A stretch of DNA of 64,000 bases from a virus, in IMG/VR virus record IMGVR_UViG_3300033149_006612, positions 1 through 64,000 of that record. One strand, given 5' to 3'. Under the pieces are notes generated by a model. That model saw only the letters and a program-made list of their open reading frames with translations. It ran no database searches and was not told the DNA's origin. The translations under genes and the position numbers were made by a program. Shown piece by piece: positions 57,655-64,000 of this stretch. The stretch's first letter is position 1, and each line of letters opens with the position of its first letter.

Positions 57655-58235
57655 TAAGATGAAGGTGACAGCGTTATGGCCGTCCTCTCATCGAACGCGT
57701 TTACAACACCGATGATGCGGACCGCGTTTCCGTTCGGGGTCTTAAAAGTCGATCCCTGATCCGTGGTTACCCCGGCCAAGGCTGCCAGGATGATCGACTC
57801 GGCCTGCTGCCGGGTGATGCTCCCCTCCGATTCGATCACCGAATCGTCCACTCCCGCCGTCACCAGTGAGACGAACGCGTCATCCGTGATGTTCCGGTTT
57901 CGGGCGTGCTGCCCGTCACTGTTACCGTAGAAGGTTATGTTTATCTGTTGATCCTCCCACGCCTTGGGATCGGTCTGGTCTATGATCAGGACGGTTAACC
58001 TCTTACATTGAGTCTCGGCATCGGTGAGCACCAATCGAAACGTCCCCTTCTCCACATGGGACGGTAAATTTGTCGCATCCCCGGTCGTGGGACCCCCGGT
58101 CTCATTCGTATATTTATGCAGGCGGACGTCCCCCGTGACGAATGAAGGAGGGTCATCGTTAAAATTCATCTCACCCGTCCGGAGGAGGGGGAATTCAACC
58201 TGCGTGCTCACTCCATATTGACGTTCAAACTCCAT
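57654..58235 (-). CDS. Tail protein, hypothetical
   Basis: 193 residues; beta-rich with VLTDAETQCKRLTVLIIDQT and helical ITRQQAESIILAALAGV. Resembles an unassigned structural protein by composition and position. A terminator overlaps its stop. Confidence 0.5.
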   Translation of the reverse strand: MEFERQYGVSTQVEFPLLRTGEMNFNDDPPSFVTGDVRLHKYTNETGGPTTGDATNLPSHVEKGTFRLVLTDAETQCKRLTVLIIDQTDPKAWEDQQINITFYGNSDGQHARNRNITDDAFVSLVTAGVDDSVIESEGSITRQQAESIILAALAGVTTDQGSTFKTPNGNAVRIIGVVNAFDERTAITLSPSS

Positions 58236-58247
58236 ACCTTACATCTC

Positions 58248-59393
58248 CTAAAAGCCACGGCTTATACCCCGGTTGCCCCCCCTGAATATCCCACGCTCCC
58301 TAACCCCGACACCGGTCGGTATCTCGATCAGTACTTCGACCGGCAGCTGGGTCAATCTCGCCGGGTTTACATTTGAATTAAGCACCGCTTCTAGCGCCAC
58401 CTGCGTCACCCGGACCTGTGCATCCGTCGGGGTAACCAGGACCTCGGCCCCGGCCTGGGTCACCTGCGCCTCGTCGTCGAGCGAATCGGTGCCGAAGCAG
58501 AAATAATGATAGGTGTCCCCGCTTCGATTTACATTCGAGCTGTTCCCCAGCGAAAAGCCGGTGGCGGAAAGCGTGATGCCGTTACTGAATCCGCTACCGG
58601 TCTCCACCGTCCTTCCCTGGGTGGTTGAGGTACCCGATTGATAGGTGTCGTAGTAGGACATCTCGACCCGGTCCCGGAAAGAGAAGCTGCCACCTATGGT
58701 CGAATTCCCCTTAATGAAAACCATCATCGGGGCAAATCCGACGTCGACGCTCTGACTCGATCCGTTCCCGGTATAGCTGCCCTCCGCGAAGTTCCCGGTA
58801 AAGGTATCCAATATACCCCAGTAATAATAGGTCTGATCGATCTGATTGACGTTGTTCGCGTTTCCTATCTGGAACCCGTTCGTGATGAAGGCCTGGATGT
58901 GGTTGGCAGCCAGGCCGGAACTCATGTCGTAATAAGAATTGTCACCGGCAATCGTGGCGATCCTCCAGACGCATTCATAACTGGAACTGGCCGGTATGAT
59001 CATCAGCATTTGAGGGTCGGACGACAGCCCGACGATGTTCCGGTTGTCCGTGCCGTCCCCGACATAACTACCGGTGAAAAAATCCGTCCCCCACATCGCA
59101 CACCAACCGTAGGCAGACGGAATCGATTGTGCAGAGGTTATAGTGGGTGCGGCGTTAAAGTTATCGCTGTCCCCGATGGTGAAGCCCTGGCTGTCCAGGC
59201 TGATGATACGGTCCGCCCCGCCGAGCCTGGCGTCGTAGTAATGGGTGTCAAGCAGCATCTCGGGAGTTTTGACGGCCAGACCCCGGCCTGAAAACCAGTA
59301 ATGCAGGATAACCGGTTGGCCCCCGATCCTCCTGATCTGCTTCGTGGCCGATCCGTCCCCGAGATGGACGCCGTTAACGCAGTATAGGCTCAT
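58248..59393 (-). CDS. Repeat-containing fibre protein (DUF7483-like)
   Basis: 381 residues. Three copies of a 90-110 residue repeat share SxGFxIGxxxNxN and FFTGSYVGDG/FAEGSYTGNG blocks, as in phage fibre proteins I know as DUF7483-like. The C-terminus is VQVTQAGAEVLV-like with repeated VTQ/RLTQ motifs. Likely part of a fibre or receptor-binding structure. Confidence 0.55.
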   Translation of the reverse strand: MSLYCVNGVHLGDGSATKQIRRIGGQPVILHYWFSGRGLAVKTPEMLLDTHYYDARLGGADRIISLDSQGFTIGDSDNFNAAPTITSAQSIPSAYGWCAMWGTDFFTGSYVGDGTDNRNIVGLSSDPQMLMIIPASSSYECVWRIATIAGDNSYYDMSSGLAANHIQAFITNGFQIGNANNVNQIDQTYYYWGILDTFTGNFAEGSYTGNGSSQSVDVGFAPMMVFIKGNSTIGGSFSFRDRVEMSYYDTYQSGTSTTQGRTVETGSGFSNGITLSATGFSLGNSSNVNRSGDTYHYFCFGTDSLDDEAQVTQAGAEVLVTPTDAQVRVTQVALEAVLNSNVNPARLTQLPVEVLIEIPTGVGVRERGIFRGGNRGISRGF

Positions 59394-60433
59394 ATCCTGA
59401 CCTCACACCCGAATTCACAATTGTTCACCTTATCTATAGTCCAGGCCGCCGAATTCGGATCTACGTCTTCGAACAGCTGGTCGTACATCCAATCGGCATT
59501 AATCGCCTTAACGTCCGTGGTCTGGCCTTCCCCGGAGTATGGACCGGTCAGGACCGCGTATCCCCCCAACTTCCGGACCCCTGGGTGCTCCTTCATCCCC
59601 CTTATATTCCAAGCTACGGTATGTACATCCCCCACCGTGCTGACCAGATCGGCATATGTATATGTATCCTTGTTACCCACGGCCGTGGTATGGACGTAGC
59701 TCGTGGCGTCGTCCGGGTCTGCCTCATCGACGGCCTGATAATTGCTGGCCGCCCCGGAGACCGACCAGGTCGTGTAGGTCCCGGTTCCGATCGGAAGGAT
59801 CGATTCCACCCGGCAGTTACCCTTCGGCGTGTTACCGTCCAGGATGTAGACGTCATCCCAGTGAAAATTGACTCCAACCGTACCGCCGAAGCCCTCGAAG
59901 CTACCCAGTATACTCATGTCGATGAAGGCGTTGGCCGAATTCTGGGTATCCTGCCCGGTTAGATTAAACTCCTGGACCCTGTTGCCAGCGCTGTCGGTCA
60001 GCCACATGTTGAACACACCGGCCGTGTTGTCGATGGTGACCGCAATCTCTATGTAGTACCATTCGTTAGCGTTTATCACCGAACTGGTACCCAGCAGGAT
60101 CCCGCCGTGCCTATATGCCCTCAACGATCGATCGGTATGGATGGTTAGGTATACCTGCCGGGTATAGTTCTCCCGGCATTCCCAGATCGTCCTAGCCGCG
60201 GACGGGGTCCCGGTGACCTCAAATCCGAATCCGACTACATGTGTAGTCAGCTGGGGAAGCGCAACTCCGGCCCCCTGGTTTTCCCGACTGTCGGAATAAA
60301 GATGCTGATTGCCGGTCCTCGGGTTCGTGGTCCTGATCTCAAAGGTGTTGCTGAACACCCTCTCCACCCGGTCATACTTATCCGTGATTTCGCTGTAATG
60401 ATCGAAGCTGTCGATAAACTTGAAATCAGACAT
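59390..60433 (-). CDS. Tail protein, DxFDHY family, paralog 1
   Basis: 347 residues. FIDSFDHYSEI at the N-terminus, a beta-sandwich lectin-like middle (ANEWYYIEIAVTIDN, GNRVQEFNLTGQDT), YTYADL and an end with AWTIDKVNNCEFG. Similar to the two genes upstream, so part of a tandem family. Confidence 0.7.
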   Translation of the reverse strand: MSDFKFIDSFDHYSEITDKYDRVERVFSNTFEIRTTNPRTGNQHLYSDSRENQGAGVALPQLTTHVVGFGFEVTGTPSAARTIWECRENYTRQVYLTIHTDRSLRAYRHGGILLGTSSVINANEWYYIEIAVTIDNTAGVFNMWLTDSAGNRVQEFNLTGQDTQNSANAFIDMSILGSFEGFGGTVGVNFHWDDVYILDGNTPKGNCRVESILPIGTGTYTTWSVSGAASNYQAVDEADPDDATSYVHTTAVGNKDTYTYADLVSTVGDVHTVAWNIRGMKEHPGVRKLGGYAVLTGPYSGEGQTTDVKAINADWMYDQLFEDVDPNSAAWTIDKVNNCEFGCEVRI

Positions 60434-60442
60434 ATCTAAAGT

Positions 60443-61489
60443 CTAGGCCGTCAGGATGTATCCGGCCTCCATCGCGTTAACCCCGGCTACGGTCCACGCC
60501 GTCGCCGTGTCGGGATCGGTCTCCCAGATATGCCAGTAATGCTTATAATACGGATCCAGGTTCTCATCGTTGCCGGATGCCTCGGCAGTACCGGATCTTA
60601 TCCTTAAAGCGATGGTCCTCGTGGCGTCCAACGCGTTCCTATCCCGAGCCCAGATCCAAGGTTTAACCGCGTGTACCGTCCCGGCCGTGGTAGACAGGTT
60701 CTGTTGGGCAAACGTATCCTGATCGGTAACCGTAGCTGAGTAATTGAACGTCCCATCCTGGTCTATCTGATCGGTCTCATCTACTTCGAGGTAATTCGAT
60801 CCCCCACCGATGCCGGTCCAATCGGCGTTCGTCCCGGCCCCGCTGGGTCTGATCGTCTCCACGAGCGGGTCACCCAGTTTAGTCCCTGCGCCGGTCATGA
60901 TATACAGATCGTCAATGCGCCACGGGTCCCAGTTGCTCTGTAGGGTCTGGGATCCACCTATATAGACGGTATCGACCCCGTCGAGAGAGGCATGAGCGTT
61001 AAAGTCGATGCCGGTTCGGTCAATCTTCTGTACCCCGTTGATCCAAACCTGAATCTCCCCGTTCGGCGACTCCCGGCAAACCGCCCTTAACTCTACATAA
61101 TTCCAAGTTCCGATCTTGAGCGCCCCGCCGGTAAACCGGTCCACCTCTCCGGCGGTCTGCCAGATCTGCAGGCCCCCTCCACGAATTAAGCGTAGTGAGA
61201 ATTGAAGGGTAGTATTCCGGTAGCATTGTGCCAGGATCTGTTCCTGGCCGGTCCCCGAACCGTCACGATCGTTCTCAAGCCAGACGGCGAACCCGAATAT
61301 GACCGTTTGATCCGCCGTGAAGGTATATTTATGGTACGCCCGGGAGTTCTCATGCCGTTTGGAATATCCGCCGAATCTGCCGGTGGCCCGGCGGAATTGA
61401 GCGACCGCGATACCGTCGGTGGTTAAGTTCTGGGCCTTGTGCCACCACCAGCTCGAAAAATCGTACCCCTCCATCGCTTCGAGCGCCAT
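60443..61489 (-). CDS. Tail protein, DxFDHY family, paralog 2
   Basis: 348 residues: MALEAMEGYDFSSWWW replaces the DxFDHY start, then KIGTWNYVELRAVC, VYIGGSQTLQSNWDPWRIDD and ATAWTVAGVNAMEAGY. Diverged copy of the same fold; the N-terminus is the most altered. Confidence 0.7.
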   Translation of the reverse strand: MALEAMEGYDFSSWWWHKAQNLTTDGIAVAQFRRATGRFGGYSKRHENSRAYHKYTFTADQTVIFGFAVWLENDRDGSGTGQEQILAQCYRNTTLQFSLRLIRGGGLQIWQTAGEVDRFTGGALKIGTWNYVELRAVCRESPNGEIQVWINGVQKIDRTGIDFNAHASLDGVDTVYIGGSQTLQSNWDPWRIDDLYIMTGAGTKLGDPLVETIRPSGAGTNADWTGIGGGSNYLEVDETDQIDQDGTFNYSATVTDQDTFAQQNLSTTAGTVHAVKPWIWARDRNALDATRTIALRIRSGTAEASGNDENLDPYYKHYWHIWETDPDTATAWTVAGVNAMEAGYILTA

Positions 61490-62526
61490 TATGCGTCCAT
61501 CTCCATCCCGAATTCGGTATTAAGTAGATTGGCCAGCGTCCAACCTGCCCCGGTGGGGTCAAGTTCGAAGATGTGCTGTAGGTTGTTGTACTCGTCGCTG
61601 AACACCGGCAGTTGGTCGCTTAAATCGTCCGTAGCGGCCCTCCTCTGAAGTGCTTTTAGATACCTATGACCGCCGCTGTCCTTCTTCGACATCAGGTTGA
61701 CAGCCGCGGCGAACACCGTACCGCCGGTCGGCGTCGGACTGTCAAAGGTGTAGGAGTCCAGCTGCCCGGCCGTGGCGCTATATACATAGCTGGTATCGTC
61801 GTCCGGAGGATTTTCATCTACCATCTCATAGTTATTCGATCCTCCGGATCGACTCCACTGACTGTAATTCCCGGCCCCGTTCGGTAGCAGGCCCTCCACC
61901 CGGACGTCGGCCAACCGGGTAACATTCCCAACAGCGTCGTTCGGGTCCATGATGTAGACATCGTCCACCCACTGCTTATCCAAATTCGTAGTGAGCGCAG
62001 ACCACCTGTCGGAGAAGGCTAAAACGCAGATATTCGAACTATCGGATCCACCCTTGGTATCCTGCCCGGTCAGGTTCAAGACCTGTACGTCGTCCACCCA
62101 GACGATGGAGGTACCGACCGTATTATCAACCTTAATCCGCCATTCAATATAGCACCAACCACCGGCTTTACAGATCGGGGTCCCGGTTCCTCCGATCTTG
62201 GTACCGGGCGATCCACCATAAGCGTTAATGTGCATGGCCGGAGTAATTTTCAGTGAGGCGTGGAAATCAAACGACCCCCAGACCTGACAGATGGTCTGTT
62301 CCAACATCGGTGCCTGATCAATCTTCCAGGCAAATCCGATGATCAGATCGTTACTGTCCTCGATCCTCATCTCCCAGTAGTCACGCGGCGTGTCCCAACT
62401 GACCGCTCCTCCCCCCCATCTGCCCTCACCGTTGATCACGGGAGGACCGCTGAGACTATAATAGTCATCCAGTTTATCCAGGATGACCGTGTAATGATCG
62501 AATCCGTCTACCCTAATCAGGCTCAC
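61489..62526 (-). CDS. Tail protein, DxFDHY family, paralog 3
   Basis: 345 residues. IRVDGFDHYTVI, CYIEWRIKVDN, VQVLNLTGQDTKGG, SYTFDSPTPTGGTVFAAAV and an end with GWTLANLLNTEFG. Overlaps paralog 2 by 1 nt. Such proteins recur beside distal tail genes; host recognition is inferred. Confidence 0.7.
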   Translation of the reverse strand: MSLIRVDGFDHYTVILDKLDDYYSLSGPPVINGEGRWGGGAVSWDTPRDYWEMRIEDSNDLIIGFAWKIDQAPMLEQTICQVWGSFDFHASLKITPAMHINAYGGSPGTKIGGTGTPICKAGGWCYIEWRIKVDNTVGTSIVWVDDVQVLNLTGQDTKGGSDSSNICVLAFSDRWSALTTNLDKQWVDDVYIMDPNDAVGNVTRLADVRVEGLLPNGAGNYSQWSRSGGSNNYEMVDENPPDDDTSYVYSATAGQLDSYTFDSPTPTGGTVFAAAVNLMSKKDSGGHRYLKALQRRAATDDLSDQLPVFSDEYNNLQHIFELDPTGAGWTLANLLNTEFGMEMDA

Positions 62527-63290
62527 AGCTCAATCCTTACTCCCTTGCTCTCTTCCACCATGGTGATGTCGGCGCTGAACCGACACGGCGCTATCGATCT
62601 GACGTTCCAATCGGGATTCTTCCTACCGTAGATCAGGAAAGGTCGCGCCAGAATCGGTACGAAGAGAAACGGCCTACCGTCCCCCCTGACGGCATCATGC
62701 ATGTTGAATACGTCGTCCCGCTCCGATTCGGTCAACGGTTCAAACCGATACGATCTACTCTCCAGGTTATACATGTCATAGGTGTGTCTCACCCCGCGCT
62801 GCGTCTGATGCCTGACCTTGACCTCCTCCATCGCTTCGCCATGACCGATCTCGAACATCACCGGCAATTCGACCATCAGGCCGATGATCAGTTCCCCGAT
62901 CTCGGTATTTTCACTGTTCGCGTCCGTAATCTGGATGTATATGTCCCTCGATTGCTCCGGCGTGTCCAACCTCCAGTACATGTCCTTCAACCGATAAGTC
63001 GGGCTTCCACCGACCGGAACCGGAGACCCGGTTCCGGCAATGTCGGCCAGCACCACGATCGACACCGAAGGATGGAAGTTATGACCGATGAAAGCTATGG
63101 TGTCCCACGTCTTAACCTCCCCCATATCGATGTTGATATTTCCCCCGGTGGTCACGGTAAACCTGAACGGTTTCGCCGGATTCCTGTTATAGAGGTTCTC
63201 CTTAGGATAACCGGCGTCCTCGGTGGAAACCGATACCGTGGAATCCTCCAGGTAATTCGTCACTACATAACCGGGGTATTTACTGCCCAT
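62523..63290 (-). CDS. Distal tail-like protein
   Basis: 255 residues. An N-terminal galactose-binding-like beta sandwich (NINIDMGEVKTWDTIAFIGHN, RDIYIQITDANSENTEIGEL) and a C-terminal part with SRSYRFEPLTESERDDVFNM, as in phage proteins next to the tape measure. A distal tail or tail-tip connecting role is inferred from position. Confidence 0.6.
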   Translation of the reverse strand: MGSKYPGYVVTNYLEDSTVSVSTEDAGYPKENLYNRNPAKPFRFTVTTGGNINIDMGEVKTWDTIAFIGHNFHPSVSIVVLADIAGTGSPVPVGGSPTYRLKDMYWRLDTPEQSRDIYIQITDANSENTEIGELIIGLMVELPVMFEIGHGEAMEEVKVRHQTQRGVRHTYDMYNLESRSYRFEPLTESERDDVFNMHDAVRGDGRPFLFVPILARPFLIYGRKNPDWNVRSIAPCRFSADITMVEESKGVRIEL

Positions 63291-64000
63291 TTAAGGTCCC
63301 CTGTATCCTTCTAATGCGTTCGGCCGTCCGTTCCGCAATCTGAGCGGCGTTCCGCTCCATTAACTCGTTAATCCTCATAGCCAACGCTTCATCATCCTGC
63401 ACATCACCTTCTACCGTGATGGGAGAATTTACATTTACACTGACGTTAACCGACCGGCCCCCGGCAGGCATCCTGCTGACCGGTTCCCCGCCACGCCTGG
63501 CATTAAAGACGTCGGCGAACGACTGCTGCAGCCGGGACATGGCCGCCGATTGCCTCCTGTTTATTATCTCCTCACCGGCGTGTACAAAAGCCAGGCCGGA
63601 TCTCTCAACGAATCCCCCGATTTGACCACCGGGCGGTCTTATTCCGGGTGGAGACCCGATCTGCGCATACCGTGCATCAACATCACCGAACGGGATACCG
63701 GTTATGCTGTTTATCGCGTCCACCGCGCTACCGGTGTCATCCCTGATGTCGGCCAGATCGGAATTGATTGAGGCTGCCGTGTCCGACGACGCCGCTTTAA
63801 CATTCGCCAAAGCGTCGATCAATCGTTCAATCGCCACCTCAAACCGTTTCGTCATATCCTCGATGGCCGATGCCAGGGTATCCTGCAGCCCCTCTACCTC
63901 GCCCATCACATCCTGCACGACTGCCTGTGCCTTTTCATTGTCGGCAATGAATTCGGCCAACGACAGCCCGGCCGCCTGTGCCTCCTGAACGATCCGGGTA
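63280..64000 (-). CDS. Tape measure protein, C-terminal part
   Basis: Open from the right edge to 63280, 239 codons visible. Helical (VVQDVMGEVEGLQDTLASAI, RFEVAIERLIDALANV) then FVERSGLAFVHAGEEIINRR, a tape measure-typical C-terminal block with HAGE. The N-terminal part lies outside the window. It sets tail length and chaperones tube assembly. Overlaps the distal tail gene by 11 nt. Confidence 0.82.
   Translation of the reverse strand, partial: TRIVQEAQAAGLSLAEFIADNEKAQAVVQDVMGEVEGLQDTLASAIEDMTKRFEVAIERLIDALANVKAASSDTAASINSDLADIRDDTGSAVDAINSITGIPFGDVDARYAQIGSPPGIRPPGGQIGGFVERSGLAFVHAGEEIINRRQSAAMSRLQQSFADVFNARRGGEPVSRMPAGGRSVNVSVNVNSPITVEGDVQDDEALAMRINELMERNAAQIAERTAERIRRIQGTLNGQ

Noticed and set aside
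1-64000. tRNA genes, integrase or attachment sites
   Set aside because: No recombinase gene and no tRNA-like cloverleaf were recognised on either strand by eye; a computed scan would be more sensitive.

Overview
The window is part of a double-stranded DNA tailed bacteriophage genome (Caudoviricetes), probably a siphovirus: a tape measure C-terminus, a distal tail-like protein and fibre genes are present and no sheath or baseplate wedge was recognised. A bacterial host is inferred from Shine-Dalgarno sites, two consensus sigma-70 promoters (41.85-42.0 kb) and an SLT-type endolysin; I cannot name the host. The tape measure gene runs off the right edge, while the left edge cuts a gene just after the major capsid gene on the same strand. 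This suggests a circular or circularly permuted genome whose missing part holds head completion, tail tube and the rest of the tape measure.

Layout. (1) 26.7-0 kb, minus strand: SbcCD/gp46-gp47-like nuclease, a probable small terminase, large terminase, a nucleotide-sugar epimerase-like SDR, an SF2 helicase, a bank of small accessory genes (MazG-like, deoxyribosyltransferase-like, a membrane-anchored Acb2/Tad1-like anti-CBASS candidate), then portal, a MuF-like head protein interrupted by an intein, a glycosyltransferase, small membrane and PAS proteins, prohead protease/scaffold and major capsid protein. (2) 27.0-39.4 kb, plus strand: HAD phosphatase, UvsX/RecA, PD-(D/E)XK resolvase, sigma-like factor, a uracil-DNA-glycosylase-like domain fused to a family A DNA polymerase, SSB, PurZ-like enzyme, dATP/dGTP diphosphohydrolase-like enzyme, dUTPase, DnaB-like helicase and primase. 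(3) 39.4-41.8 kb, minus strand: a sigma-like factor with a 63-bp duplication and two accessory genes, the last with its own promoter. (4) 42.0-48.0 kb, plus strand: a promoter-led operon of small genes with four hammerhead ribozymes at gene boundaries, followed by a MoxR ATPase/VWA pair and companions. (5) 64-48.1 kb, minus strand: tape measure, distal tail, three paralogous tail proteins, tail tip, large LamG fibre proteins, then holin, endolysin and spanin-like genes.

Main points. Type II hammerheads begin 1-4 nt after the stop codons of three consecutive genes and a type III hammerhead lies in the leader of the first of them, so one transcript could be self-cut into single-gene messages with hairpin ends. 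The MuF-like gene holds a 250-residue intein, and the opposite strand inside it encodes a LAGLIDADG-like endonuclease in exact codon-on-codon antisense register. A PurZ-like enzyme with the diagnostic Asp-to-Ser change, followed by a dATP/dGTP diphosphohydrolase-like gene and a divergent polymerase, points to a genome carrying 2-aminoadenine (Z) in place of adenine.

Genes are tightly packed, often with ATGA stop-start overlaps. All functional calls come from motif reading by eye; no database search was run.
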